Of a stretch of 64,000 nt of DNA, positions 17,145-26,428 are shown in pieces. Numbering within the stretch: the stretch's first letter is position 1; each line of letters starts with the position of its first letter. The notes under the pieces were generated by a model, which did not search any database, was not told the origin of the DNA, and saw only the letters and a program-made list of their open reading frames with translations. The stretch is from Zunongwangia sp. ESRF-bin46 (GTDB taxonomy: Bacteria; Bacteroidota; Bacteroidia; Flavobacteriales; Flavobacteriaceae), in contig NTLF01000014.1 of NCBI GenBank assembly GCA_002631855.1, forward strand, positions 423,951-487,950, read 5' to 3'. A program made the position numbers and the translations under genes.

Positions 17145-17819
17145 TTAATCCACAATACGGATAGTACCGCCTGCAAAACTCTTTTTATTTACTTCTTTAG
17201 GGTTTCCATACACGGTAACATCACCTCCTGCAGTTACTTTTATATTTGCTTTTTCACTAGCGTTGATTTCAGCTTCGCCAGCTGCAAACAATTTTAAGTT
17301 GGTGTCTTGTGTTTGTAAATCCATTGCTTCAATTATACCACCCGTTCTAATAGTAATATCTTGTGATTTTGCTAATCCTGAAGCTTCAATTATTCCGCCA
17401 GTTACGGCTTTCATTTCAATATAATTTACTTTTAAACCTACTCGAATCTTTGCTCCTTCTTGCGACCGTAATTCAATTTTATTTTGAGTTATTGCTTCAT
17501 TAGCAACAATTATAGCTCCTTCATTGGCATCGATTATATCAACATCAGTGTAGTGAACTTCAACAAAGGTTTCTTCTCCATCAAAACGTTCGTCTAATTG
17601 CATTCGGATTTTTAATTTTCCGTTGTCATTGATAATCTTAACACTTTCGGTGTTTTCACCTTTGATAACAACTTTGTTTTCTTCGGAAGGAATTAAATTT
17701 ACTTCAATTAAATCGAATACTTTTAATTCATCAAAATCACCTATATTTTTCTCAACCATGCGCTGAGAAAAGGCTGAAAAGGTTATGAATGCGATAAGAA
17801 TTGTAGATACTAATTTCAT
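17145..17819 (-). CDS. Head-GIN-domain (DUF2807) secreted protein
   Basis: 224 residues with a signal peptide (MKLVSTILIAFITFSAFSQ). The mature protein is a repetitive beta-helix-like domain: FDELKVFDLIEVNLIPSEENKVVIKG, then runs of Gly/Ala/Glu turns (GGIIEASG, AGEAEINASEKANIKVTAGGDVTVYG). This is the putative autotransporter-adhesin head-GIN family, common in Bacteroidota and usually exported to the cell surface or periplasm. Function is not established. It ends 35 bases short of the regulatory region of the LysE gene. Confidence 0.85.
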   Translation of the reverse strand: MKLVSTILIAFITFSAFSQRMVEKNIGDFDELKVFDLIEVNLIPSEENKVVIKGENTESVKIINDNGKLKIRMQLDERFDGEETFVEVHYTDVDIIDANEGAIIVANEAITQNKIELRSQEGAKIRVGLKVNYIEMKAVTGGIIEASGLAKSQDITIRTGGIIEAMDLQTQDTNLKLFAAGEAEINASEKANIKVTAGGDVTVYGNPKEVNKKSFAGGTIRIVD

Positions 17820-17872
17820 AATTAAGTGGTTTGGTTTTTTATAAAGAGTAGCTTATAATTGAAATGTTACAC

Positions 17873-20080
17873 TTACTTTTCAATTTCTTTTTTACTACCC
17901 AACATCGTGAAGTCTAAATGCTTTCTAACTAAGTCTGCATTTTTCACTTTTACATAAACCTCGTCTCCTAATGTATATTTGTTGTGAGTTCGCTGACCAA
18001 CTACTGCAAATTCATCTTTATCAAATACATAATGATCGTCGCGTAAATCACTTAAACGAACCATTCCTTCACATTTATTGGAAACTATTTCAATATAAAT
18101 TCCCCATTCGGTCACACCTGAAATTACACCTAAGAAATCTTCATCTTCGTGGTCTAACATGTATTTAACCTGCATGTATTTTATACTGTCACGTTCTGCA
18201 TTTGTGGCAAGATTTTCCATTTCACTAGAATGACCACATTTGTCTTCGTATTCATCTTGATTGGCTGATTTATTTTTATCTAAATAAGACTGTAGCAACC
18301 TATGTACCATCACATCTGGATACCTACGAATTGGCGATGTAAAGTGTGTATAATAATCGAATGCTAAACCGTAATGACCAATGTTATTTGTGGTATAAAC
18401 CGCTTTACTCATCGTTCTAATTGCTAAAACATCGACCAAGTTTTGTTCTTTTTTTCCAACGACATCTTTCAATAATTTATTGATAGAATTGGCAGTTTTT
18501 TTAGGATCTCTAGTATCCAGTTTATAACCAAAACGCTGGATAATTCGTTCCAGAGCGGCGATTTTTTCATCATCTGGCTCGGCGTGTACACGGTATACAA
18601 ATGTTTTTGGCGGATTTTGTTTTCCTATAAATTCGGCAACGCTACGGTTGGCAAGCAACATAAACTCTTCAATTAGTTTATTTGCATCTTTACTTTCCTT
18701 GAAATAAACGCCTTCCGGTTCGTTGTTTTCGTCCAATTTAAATTTTACTTCCACTTTATCAAACGAAATAGCACCTTGGCGCATCCTGTCTGTACGTAAT
18801 ATTTTAGCCAATCGATCCATTTCTAAAATTGCCGAAGCAATATTAGAATCTACCTTATATTTTTTATCAGTAATGGAAATGTTAGCCGGTATTTCGTGTT
18901 CTTTAGCTTCTGGATTTTCAATCACGTGCTGTGCTTCTTCATATGCAAAACGAGCATCACTATAGGTTACCGTTCGTCCAAACCACTGGTTTTTAACCTT
19001 CGCTTGATTATCTATTTCAAAAACAGCTGAAAACGTATATTTTTCTTCGTTAGGGCGAAGCGAACACGCATTGTTAGATAACACTTCAGGAAGCATCGGT
19101 ACCACGCGATCTACTAAATACACTGAGGTTGCACGTTCATACGCTTCATCGTCTAAAACAGTTCCAGATTTTAAGTAATGTGAAACATCGGCAATGTGAA
19201 TTCCTATTTCATAATTACCATTTTCTAATTTCTGAAAGGATAACGCATCATCAAAATCCTTTGCATCTTTTGGGTCAATGGTAAACGTTAACACATCGCG
19301 CATATCACGACGTTTATTTATTTCGTCTTCTTGAATAGATGTATCTAATTGATTAGCATATTCTTCCACTTCATGTGGAAATTCATACGGCAATCCGTAT
19401 TGTGCTAAAATGGAATGAATTTCGGTATGGTGTTCACCAGGCATTCCCAACACCTTTTTAACTTGACCTAATGGCGAATCTGCTTTTTCGGGCCAATCGA
19501 TAATTTCAACTAATACTTTTTCACCACCTTTTGCTTCTCCAATGTTACTTTTCGGAACAAAAATATCAGTATACATACTGCTATCGTTGATTTCAACAAA
19601 AGCAAAATTCTCGTGAATATCGATGGTTCCAACAAACTCAGTTTTCTTACGTTGTATAATATTGGTTATTTCGCCTTCAGCTTTACCACGTTTTTTACGT
19701 TTAAAAACATAGACTTCAACCACATCTCCATTTAAGGCTTTGTTTAGATTTTTATTACTAACAAAAATATCATCTTCAAGATCGTCAACTATAATATATC
19801 CTTGTCCACGGCTGGTAATATCTACCACACCCGTGTAGTAATTTTTAGAAGGGGCAATAACATACTTTCCACGTTCCACTTCGTTAATGGTTCCTTTAGC
19901 AGTTAATTGCTTTAATTTTTTGGTAATTTGGTTACGGCTGTTAGGATCATCTAATCCTAATTTAGCCGCTATTTGTTTGTAGTTGTAAGGTTTGGAATTC
20001 GCTTTTCGTAGTATTTTTATAATGCTTTCTCCGAGCCCTTTTATTTTATTGTTTTTCTTCTTCGTTTTTCTTTTTGGCAT
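17873..20080 (-). CDS. rnr: Ribonuclease R
   Basis: A 735-residue 3'-5' exoribonuclease that degrades structured RNA. Order: a winged-helix N-terminus (YNYKQIAAKLGLDDPNSRNQITKKL), two cold-shock domains, then the RNB catalytic domain with the metal-binding aspartates in TFTIDPKDAKDFDDAL, the VYLVDRVVPMLPEVLSN segment and HYTHFTSPIRRYPDV-type region, and a C-terminal S1 domain (GVISGVTEWGIYIEI). The start MPKRKTKKKNN carries a basic tail. It is divergent from the DUF2007 gene. Confidence 0.96.
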   Translation of the reverse strand: MPKRKTKKKNNKIKGLGESIIKILRKANSKPYNYKQIAAKLGLDDPNSRNQITKKLKQLTAKGTINEVERGKYVIAPSKNYYTGVVDITSRGQGYIIVDDLEDDIFVSNKNLNKALNGDVVEVYVFKRKKRGKAEGEITNIIQRKKTEFVGTIDIHENFAFVEINDSSMYTDIFVPKSNIGEAKGGEKVLVEIIDWPEKADSPLGQVKKVLGMPGEHHTEIHSILAQYGLPYEFPHEVEEYANQLDTSIQEDEINKRRDMRDVLTFTIDPKDAKDFDDALSFQKLENGNYEIGIHIADVSHYLKSGTVLDDEAYERATSVYLVDRVVPMLPEVLSNNACSLRPNEEKYTFSAVFEIDNQAKVKNQWFGRTVTYSDARFAYEEAQHVIENPEAKEHEIPANISITDKKYKVDSNIASAILEMDRLAKILRTDRMRQGAISFDKVEVKFKLDENNEPEGVYFKESKDANKLIEEFMLLANRSVAEFIGKQNPPKTFVYRVHAEPDDEKIAALERIIQRFGYKLDTRDPKKTANSINKLLKDVVGKKEQNLVDVLAIRTMSKAVYTTNNIGHYGLAFDYYTHFTSPIRRYPDVMVHRLLQSYLDKNKSANQDEYEDKCGHSSEMENLATNAERDSIKYMQVKYMLDHEDEDFLGVISGVTEWGIYIEIVSNKCEGMVRLSDLRDDHYVFDKDEFAVVGQRTHNKYTLGDEVYVKVKNADLVRKHLDFTMLGSKKEIEK

Positions 20081-20187
20081 TGTTTTATTTTAATTAATGT
20101 AAATGTACTATTATTAAGATAATAGCGTGTTTCCTTTAGGAAAGATTTAGTACCTTAGTAAGGCTTCAAAAAAGCAATTTTTAAGCT

Positions 20188-20427
20188 ATGGAAAACTTTA
20201 TAACCGTTGCTACTTTCACCTATCAAAGTGAATATGCTGTTCTCGCTTTACTTTTAGAACAGCATGACATTCCGCATGTTTTTTTAAACGAAACCATGGC
20301 GAGTGTTTTTCCTTTTTACTCTAACGCAATTGGTGGCATTCGCTTGCAAGTGCACAAGCAAGACGCAGCGCGAGCTCGAGAAATCATCAAAGATTTTGAT
20401 AACACTTCAAAAATGAGAATCGTTTAA
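20188..20427 (+). CDS. DUF2007-type putative signal-transducing protein
   Basis: 79 residues: ENFITVATFTYQSEYAVLALLLEQHDIPHVFLNE, then NAIGGIRLQVHKQDAARAREII. This is the ferredoxin-like DUF2007 fold, with a ligand-binding-like beta-alpha-beta pattern. The biochemical role is unknown. It stands alone, 108 bases from the divergent rnr start, and is followed by the long AT-rich intergenic region. Confidence 0.8.
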   Translation: MENFITVATFTYQSEYAVLALLLEQHDIPHVFLNETMASVFPFYSNAIGGIRLQVHKQDAARAREIIKDFDNTSKMRIV

Positions 20428-20958
20428 TTTTAAAGTTTTCAACCTTATTAACAATATAATATTCATCTCTTTTCTTTTTTAAAATTTTAAAATAAATAAT
20501 GATGGTTATTATAGTGTGTTAATATGTAGCATAACTTTTTGAAGTTTTATTTTGATTTTAAGTTATAGGTTATTTTGTACAGGTTGTTAACATAGTTTTA
20601 AGAATGTTTTCTTCTGAAAAATAAAAGAATAGGTACAATAATTAACAGCTGTCAACAATCCATGTTAACAACGTAATTTTAATATGTATTTCTGAAATAT
20701 CTGTTTGAAACTTACTTTTCGATGCTGATAACTCGGTCAAAAAAGATGAAGTTAAAATTTGCTTTTGAAATATTAAAAAGCATATGGAATTTATAATCCA
20801 ATTTCACAACTTTTTTTCTTGCTAAACTATTAACAAATGTAAACACAGTTGTTAACTATAAAGTGAACTGAAGTTTAATAAAACGTAAACAATTGATTTT
20901 TAATTATAACCGTTTTATTATGTAATAATACAATTATCTTTGTATTAAAATAAACACC
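20428..20958. other. Long AT-rich intergenic region with TTRTTAACA cluster
   Basis: No gene is visible in these 531 bases. The sequence is very AT-rich and holds six sites related to TTRTTAACA: 20445-20453, 20516-20524 (reverse), 20584-20592, 20663-20671 (reverse), 20827-20835 and 20849-20857. The two at 20584 and 20663 are identical in inverted orientation. The 9-mers match the DnaA box TTATCCACA at six or seven of nine positions, so the region is a possible replication origin, a multi-site operator, or simply a long leader for rpiB. A -7 box for rpiB lies at 20935-20942. Confidence 0.5.
20935..20942 (+). promoter_or_regulatory. -7 box of rpiB
   Basis: TATCTTTG matches TAnnTTTG and ends 16 bases before the rpiB ATG. 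A -33 element is not clear. Confidence 0.5.
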
Positions 20959-21390
20959 ATGAAAATAGCAATAGGAAACGATCACGCAGGGACAGATTAC
21001 AAAAATACTATTTCAAATTATTTACAATCAGAAGGTTACGAAGTTATTAACTACGGTACCGATAGTGAAGAAAGTGTAGATTATCCAGACTTTGTTCACC
21101 CGGTTGCAGACGATGTTGAAAACGCAAAAGTAGATTTTGGTATCATTATCTGCGGAAGCGGTAACGGTGCAAATATGACTGCTAATAAACATCAAAAAGT
21201 ACGTTCAGCTTTATGTTGGACCAAGGAAATTACAGCGTTGGCTAGAGAGCATAACGATGCAAATGTATTAAGTATTCCAGCTCGTTTTACAAGCGAACCA
21301 CAAGCATTGGAAATGGTAAAAACGTTTCTTACAACAAAATTTGAAGGCGGTCGCCACCAACGTCGTGTTGAAAAGATAGCTTGTTCATAA
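20959..21390 (+). CDS. rpiB: Ribose 5-phosphate isomerase B
   Basis: RpiB interconverts ribose 5-phosphate and ribulose 5-phosphate in the pentose phosphate pathway. The N-terminal MKIAIGNDHAG phosphate-binding segment, the FGIIICGSGNGANMTANK loop with the catalytic Cys (near residue 65), and REHNDANVLSIPARF are all family signatures. The 143 residues are normal. It is followed after 15 bases by the cation efflux gene and may be co-transcribed with it. Confidence 0.95.
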   Translation: MKIAIGNDHAGTDYKNTISNYLQSEGYEVINYGTDSEESVDYPDFVHPVADDVENAKVDFGIIICGSGNGANMTANKHQKVRSALCWTKEITALAREHNDANVLSIPARFTSEPQALEMVKTFLTTKFEGGRHQRRVEKIACS

Positions 21391-21405
21391 CCGGCTACTT
21401 TTTTT

Positions 21406-22317
21406 ATGTCTAATTCACCTACACATACACACGATCATAACAGTTTGAAAGGAAGAAAGCTGTTATTAACAATTGTTTTAAACATTGTAATAACCGTATC
21501 GCAAGTAATAGGTGGGTTAATTTCTGGTAGTCTTTCCTTGTTAAGTGATGCGCTGCACAATTTTAGTGATGTCACTTCACTGGTTATAAGTTATGTGGCA
21601 GATAGATATTCAAAAAAAGAAGCTTCTTTCGATAAAACATTTGGCTATAAACGTGCTGAAATTATTGCCGCTTTTGTAAATGCCGCTACACTTTTAGTAG
21701 TGGCGGTTTACCTTATTTATGAAGCTATAAAACGATTTATAGATCCGCAAGAAATAGAAAGCGGTTTAGTAATTTGGCTGGCTGTGTTGGGGATTGTAGC
21801 GAATGGTTTTAGTGTTTTATTGCTTAGAAAAGACGCAAAAGAGAATATGAATATGCGGTCGGCGTATATACATTTATTTACCGATATGTCTGCTTCGGTC
21901 GCTGTATTGATAGGTGGTTTATTAATGAAATATTTCGGGTGGTTTTGGGTAGATAGTGCGCTTACTGTTTTAATTGCTGTTTATTTATTGGTGGTGGGTA
22001 TTGATTTACTTAAAAACTCCTTCAATGTATTAATGTTATTTACACCCAAGGATATTAAACTGGAACGTATCAGTAAAAAAATAACGACTATTTCTGAAGT
22101 AAAAAGCATCCATCATATTCACGTATGGCAGCTTAATGAACAAGAAACACATCTTGAAGCACATATGGAATTTTCTAAAGATTTAACCCTTTCAGAATTT
22201 GATGCTATCTTAGAAAAAGTAGAAAAAATATTGTTTGATGACTTCGGAATCAATCACGTAAACATTCAACCAGAATTTCAAAAAGACGATCCGAAAGAAA
22301 TTATTGTTCAGGATTAA
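21406..22317 (+). CDS. Cation diffusion facilitator transporter (CzcD/ZitB-like)
   Basis: 303 residues, six transmembrane helices and a C-terminal cytoplasmic domain. The zinc-site motif SLSLLSDALHNFSDV (H and D in helix 2) and the partner H-x3-D of helix 5 (HLFTDM) are present, which in this family indicates Zn2+ (or Co/Cd) efflux with proton antiport. The His-rich N-terminus (THTHDHN) and the C-terminal metal-binding fold (KSIHHIHVWQLNEQETHLEAHM) fit. Metal specificity is inferred. Confidence 0.93.
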   Translation: MSNSPTHTHDHNSLKGRKLLLTIVLNIVITVSQVIGGLISGSLSLLSDALHNFSDVTSLVISYVADRYSKKEASFDKTFGYKRAEIIAAFVNAATLLVVAVYLIYEAIKRFIDPQEIESGLVIWLAVLGIVANGFSVLLLRKDAKENMNMRSAYIHLFTDMSASVAVLIGGLLMKYFGWFWVDSALTVLIAVYLLVVGIDLLKNSFNVLMLFTPKDIKLERISKKITTISEVKSIHHIHVWQLNEQETHLEAHMEFSKDLTLSEFDAILEKVEKILFDDFGINHVNIQPEFQKDDPKEIIVQD

Positions 22318-22329
22318 ATATGTTGTTAT

Positions 22330-22833
22330 TTGATAAATAAAGCTTTAAATAAACTACACTATTGTATTTATATAATTGAATGTAAAGCTCATCTTTTATT
22401 TAATAAAATCAATCCAACTATATTGTTGTTTAAAATTCCTTTCATTAGGAAGAAATTTAAAGATAATCAAGGTATTGATAAACCGGTTGAATGGTTTAAC
22501 GATTTTTGGTTAAATAAAGAAACTGGATTTGGGTTAATTTTTACAGGTGGTTGGTTAGTAGCTATCGTTTTTATATTACTATTTAGCTTAATGAAAATAG
22601 TATTCAATTTAGTAAATCTCGATGAATTATTGAATGAGTACTATTTTATTGCTTTAGGTATTTTATCTTATTTAATATGTTACTTTATCGTTTTTAAAGA
22701 AGACAAATATTTAGTGTATTTTGATAGCTTTAAATACTGGACCAAAAGAGAAAAAATAACAAATGTTCTCTACACTATTTTTTTTATAGTATGTATTACA
22801 GCGTTATCTTTTGGAAGTTTAATTTTATTTTAA
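22330..22833 (+). CDS. Hypothetical membrane protein
   Basis: About 167 residues, starting at a TTG (22330), 12 bases after the cation transporter; no ATG is available in frame for 90 codons. It has three predicted transmembrane segments (GFGLIFTGGWLVAIVFILLFSL, YYFIALGILSYLICYFIVF and VLYTIFFIVCITALSFGSLILF) separated by charged loops. I do not recognise a family. AT-rich with many Ile/Lys/Asn codons. It is followed after three bases by the GNAT gene, so it may be part of the rpiB-to-GNAT operon. Confidence 0.65.
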   Translation: MINKALNKLHYCIYIIECKAHLLFNKINPTILLFKIPFIRKKFKDNQGIDKPVEWFNDFWLNKETGFGLIFTGGWLVAIVFILLFSLMKIVFNLVNLDELLNEYYFIALGILSYLICYFIVFKEDKYLVYFDSFKYWTKREKITNVLYTIFFIVCITALSFGSLILF

Positions 22834-22836
22834 TTC

Positions 22837-23277
22837 ATGGAAATTACCATCAAAAAATTTGAAGACTTATCCATTTACGAACTGCACGATATATTACAAC
22901 TTCGTTCTGAAGTATTTGTCGTAGAACAAGATTGCGTATATCAAGATATTGATGGGAAAGACGAAAAAGCTCTGCATGTTATTGGAAAAAAAGAAGGAAA
23001 AATAATAGCGTACACCCGTTGTTTTCCACAAGGATTTTATTTTGAAGAAGCTGCTATTGGAAGGGTTGTTGTAGCTAAAGATCAGCGTAAATTTAGTTAT
23101 GGTCACGACATTATGGAAGCTTCAAAAAAGGCTATAAAAAAATATTATCAAACCGAAAACATAAAGCTTTCGGCTCAACAATATTTAATTAAATTTTACC
23201 AATCTCATGGTTTTGAACCCATTGGCGAAGGATACCTTGAGGATGGCATCCCACACATTGCTATGGTTACAGCTTAA
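22837..23277 (+). CDS. ElaA-like GNAT N-acetyltransferase
   Basis: 146 residues of the ElaA type of GNAT: LQLRSEVFVVEQDCVYQDIDGKDEKALHVI near the N-terminus, an acetyl-CoA-binding segment (IGRVVVAKDQRKFSYGHDIM), and KLSAQQYLIKFYQSHGFEPIGEGYLEDGIPH at the C-terminus, which is the ElaA signature. The acceptor substrate is unknown. The normal Q/RxxGxG motif reads RKFSYG, slightly divergent. The 3' end overlaps a convergent gene by 11 bases. Confidence 0.88.
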   Translation: MEITIKKFEDLSIYELHDILQLRSEVFVVEQDCVYQDIDGKDEKALHVIGKKEGKIIAYTRCFPQGFYFEEAAIGRVVVAKDQRKFSYGHDIMEASKKAIKKYYQTENIKLSAQQYLIKFYQSHGFEPIGEGYLEDGIPHIAMVTA

Positions 23278-23638
23278 TAAGCTTTTTTTCCATATTTAAG
23301 TGGTCCAACATTTCATTGGTAAATTTATAATGCCCCCGTCTTGTAATAATTTTAAAACGCTCGTTTCGCATTCGAGTTAATACGTCTAAAAAACGCCACT
23401 TGGACTTTAGTAAATTTGTTCTGTCAGACTTTAAGCTTACTTCAAAATAGTGCTTAATTCCTGCTCGCTCCGCTACAATATCTGGGGTGATGCTTATATC
23501 ACTTCCTTTTTTATTGTACGACTTAGGGGTCTCATAGCCTTCAATATCGGCTTTAATGTTCTCAAATCCTTTGTTTTCTAAATACGTAACGGATTCTTTA
23601 AGAACGTCGTCGTTTTCCTGCTTGTCTCTTTGTACCAT
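23267..23638 (-). CDS. Hypothetical protein, possible restriction-endonuclease-like fold
   Basis: 123 residues. The centre reads SITPDIVAERAGIKHYFEVSLKSD, which has a Pro-Asp followed after 14 residues by a Glu in a hydrophobic strand, reminiscent of PD-(D/E)xK nucleases, though the ExK spacing is not exact (EVSLK). The C-terminus is basic (RRGHYKFTNEML). Function unknown. It overlaps the end of the convergent GNAT gene. Confidence 0.6.
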   Translation of the reverse strand: MVQRDKQENDDVLKESVTYLENKGFENIKADIEGYETPKSYNKKGSDISITPDIVAERAGIKHYFEVSLKSDRTNLLKSKWRFLDVLTRMRNERFKIITRRGHYKFTNEMLDHLNMEKKLIKL

Positions 23639-23698
23639 AACCCATATTATACGAAAATTTAAGCAGTATCTCTATTAAAAATATGTTAATAAGATGTT

Positions 23699-24529
23699 TT
23701 AATGAGGTTCTTTTCCTTTAGAAACAACTGTTTTGTTGAAAGGAATTCCCAATTGTGTGAAGATATTCTCATCGTCTGTATGGTCTGCTAAATCTACTCC
23801 GTATTGAATTTTCTTGGTATCGTCATAGACAAATGTGCCGAATAAGCGATCCCAAATAGAAAACATATTTCCAAAGTTGCTATCCGTCCAGGGAAGTTGA
23901 TAATGATGATGAAATTTATGCATATTGGGGGTTACAAACAGATAGCTTATGCTTTTGTCCAACCAAGCGGGCAGACTGATATTTGCGTGCGTCCAATACG
24001 TGAATAGTACACTTAAAATTCGGTAAAATAGGTAGAAAGCGATGGGCATTCCCATAATCACGACCGCAATAAGAGCGAAGGTTTCGCGGATGATAAAATC
24101 GAACGGATGATGACGGGTTCCAGTGGTGGCATCTACGTGTTTATCGCTGTGGTGCACAATATGCAACCGCCACATAGCTGGAACTTTGTGCAATAAGTAA
24201 TGCACACCATATTGAGCAATAAAATCTAAAACTAAAAGTGAAAGTAACAACTCAACCCAGATAGGTGCTTGAAAGAAGTGTAATAATCCAAATTGCGATT
24301 CATTCAACCAAATGAAAATAGCCGCTGTTGCAATACCAAAAACAGCGTTGATTACCATGACAAAAGCCAATAATATAAGATTGGTTTTAGCATGCTTCCA
24401 CTTTTTGTATTTTAAGTTTATTAAACTGTAATACCCTTCCAACACCCAAAATAAAGCCAACACAAAAAATACCCAGCCGGCTTTCATCCAGATAGGCATG
24501 CTTTCAAAAAAGGTTAAGAAGTCTTGCAT
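23699..24529 (-). CDS. Sterol desaturase / fatty-acid hydroxylase family protein
   Basis: 276 residues with several transmembrane helices and the eight-histidine di-iron motifs: HYLLH, HIVHHSDKH and HKFHHHY. Such integral-membrane di-iron enzymes hydroxylate or desaturate lipids with O2; in Flavobacteria candidates include hydroxylation of sphingolipids, ornithine lipids or carotenoids, but nothing here selects one. It is downstream of the S41 protease gene on the same strand, with an inverted repeat in the gap. Confidence 0.9.
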   Translation of the reverse strand: MQDFLTFFESMPIWMKAGWVFFVLALFWVLEGYYSLINLKYKKWKHAKTNLILLAFVMVINAVFGIATAAIFIWLNESQFGLLHFFQAPIWVELLLSLLVLDFIAQYGVHYLLHKVPAMWRLHIVHHSDKHVDATTGTRHHPFDFIIRETFALIAVVIMGMPIAFYLFYRILSVLFTYWTHANISLPAWLDKSISYLFVTPNMHKFHHHYQLPWTDSNFGNMFSIWDRLFGTFVYDDTKKIQYGVDLADHTDDENIFTQLGIPFNKTVVSKGKEPH

Positions 24530-24580
24530 TGGTTATTAAATATACAATTCTTTTGGTTTCGACTACAAGGTGGTTGAGTA

Positions 24581-24608
24581 ATTTTTCATTGTTGAAACAA
24601 TGAAAAAT
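24581..24608. repeat. Perfect inverted repeat (hairpin) after the S41 protease gene
   Basis: ATTTTTCATTGTT and AACAATGAAAAAT flank a GA loop: 13 perfect base pairs. It lies between the S41 stop and the sterol desaturase start. Next to it is GGTTTCGACT (24555-24564), also present in the REP-like element at 30050. It could terminate S41 transcription, but no T run follows on the minus strand. Confidence 0.6.
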
Positions 24609-24633
24609 TGTATCGAAAACACCGATTTTTTAA

Positions 24634-26256
24634 TTACTTTAAAATCTTTTCATATCGATTACCATCGGTCAGAACAGAAACAGCTTCTAAAATTTCAGGA
24701 TTGTGATTTACGTGATAGTTGTACATTCCTTCTCGGTAAAAATAGCGCTTTAAAATTTCGTCACTTAACAACGATTTTATTTCGGCTTTTTTAGAAATCA
24801 ATGCTTTTTCTTTGGCTCTATCTATCGATGTCATTAATTGGTTGTACCCTTGCTGTATTTCGTCTTTAAGATCATCATCTTCCGCTCTTCGTAAGGCTTC
24901 AGCAAATTCTTTTTCGGTTTCAGTTTCATATTCAAAACCGTTTTTCTTTAAATAAGTAACGAAATTTTGGAAATCACTATCGGTGAATTCAAATGTATTG
25001 TAATCTTCTAATTGATGCGAATAGTAATATTGCGTCGCATAATCGAAAATCGCCATATCTTTTAGCAAGGCTGTAGTAATGGGGCTAAACTTGGCCGTTT
25101 CCACTTCCACATCGGGCATAATTCCGCCGCCGTCATAGACCGTTCTTCCTCCTTTAGTTTTAAACTCGTTGTATTCTTCGGTATCAACTCGAATTGGATC
25201 GCCATTTTCATCACGATTCCAATAATCTAATGCCTGAATACAACGACCGCTAGGCGTGTAATATCGAGATATTGTCACTTTTAATTGGGTGCCATATGTA
25301 AGCTTTTTAGGGCGTTGTACAAGCCCTTTACCAAAACTACGAGCTCCAACTACCACAGCACGATCTAAGTCTTGCAAACCACCGGAAACAATCTCACTCG
25401 CCGATGCACTACGTCCATTAACCAATACCACTAACGGAATTTCTGTATCTACAGGATCAAATTGTGTTTTATACACTTTGTTGTATTTTTCAATCACCGA
25501 TTTTGTCGTGGTAATCACTTCGCCTTTATCCACAAATAAGTTTACCACGTTAATCGCTTCGTTTAAGAGTCCACCAGGGTTTCCACGAAGATCTAAAATC
25601 AATTTATTGGCGCCCTGTAGTTTTAAATCTTCTAAAGCAGATTTGGTTTCTTGGGTTGTTTTTCGGTTGAATTTACTCAAAACAATATAACCGATGTTAT
25701 CATCTAACAATTTATAAAACGGCACCGCTTCTATTCCCACTTTTTCACGTTTAAGCATCGTGGTTTGTGTTTTTCCTTGGCGGTTATAAGTGATTTCAAC
25801 TGAACTACCTTTCGAGCCTTTTAATAATTCTCCTGCGTCGCCATCAAATCCCGTAACCGATGTGGAACCGATTTTTACAAGTTCGTCGCCTGCTTTTAAC
25901 CCAGCTTTATCTGCCGGATACCCTTCAAAAGGTTCAATGATGGTAATTTTATCTTTTGTGGTTTTAACCGAAGCTCCAATCCCGGTATAGGTACCTGAAT
26001 TTTGTATGCGGCCATCTTCTACCTCCTGTTCGTTCCAATACACGGTATAGGGATCGAGATCTTCCAGCATGCCGTTAATGGCTTTATCCATTAAAGTTGC
26101 GGGTGTTACTTCGTCTACATAGTTCATGTTTAGTTCTTTGTAGAGGGTGGTGAAGATTTCTATTTGTTTGGCAATTTCAAAGAAATCACTTTTAAAACTC
26201 ACCGTTGTAAACATGATAACCACGGCGATTATTGGGATAAAGATTTTCTTTTTCAT
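24634..26256 (-). CDS. S41-family C-terminal processing peptidase
   Basis: 540 residues. A signal-anchor (MKKKIFIPIIAVVIMFTTVSF) is followed by a helical domain, a PDZ domain (about residues 88-170, with TGIGASVKTT and AGLKAGDELVKIG) and the peptidase core: LDLRGNPGGLLNEAINV, GRSASASEIVSGGL with probable nucleophile Ser285, and SFGKGLVQ with Lys310. The Ser/Lys spacing of 25 fits the CtpA/Prc family. It acts in the periplasm on protein C-termini, as in envelope quality control. Confidence 0.93.
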   Translation of the reverse strand: MKKKIFIPIIAVVIMFTTVSFKSDFFEIAKQIEIFTTLYKELNMNYVDEVTPATLMDKAINGMLEDLDPYTVYWNEQEVEDGRIQNSGTYTGIGASVKTTKDKITIIEPFEGYPADKAGLKAGDELVKIGSTSVTGFDGDAGELLKGSKGSSVEITYNRQGKTQTTMLKREKVGIEAVPFYKLLDDNIGYIVLSKFNRKTTQETKSALEDLKLQGANKLILDLRGNPGGLLNEAINVVNLFVDKGEVITTTKSVIEKYNKVYKTQFDPVDTEIPLVVLVNGRSASASEIVSGGLQDLDRAVVVGARSFGKGLVQRPKKLTYGTQLKVTISRYYTPSGRCIQALDYWNRDENGDPIRVDTEEYNEFKTKGGRTVYDGGGIMPDVEVETAKFSPITTALLKDMAIFDYATQYYYSHQLEDYNTFEFTDSDFQNFVTYLKKNGFEYETETEKEFAEALRRAEDDDLKDEIQQGYNQLMTSIDRAKEKALISKKAEIKSLLSDEILKRYFYREGMYNYHVNHNPEILEAVSVLTDGNRYEKILK

Positions 26257-26428
26257 GGTTCTTTATTTTAAAATTGGCTACTGTAGACAGTAAAAATATC
26301 AGCTACTAGTTAAAGATAAACAAACGTTTCTGCTGTAGCGGAAAGATAATAAGTAGAAATCAATTTAGATAAATTTTGTTGTTGTAATTAAATCTACAGA
26401 TTATTATAAGTAATTATTTATAAAACTA

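Noticed and set aside
26322-26344. Possible fourth attC-like element downstream of the 26429 gene
   Set aside because: It shares a few words with element A but forms only a short imperfect hairpin; too weak to list as a feature.
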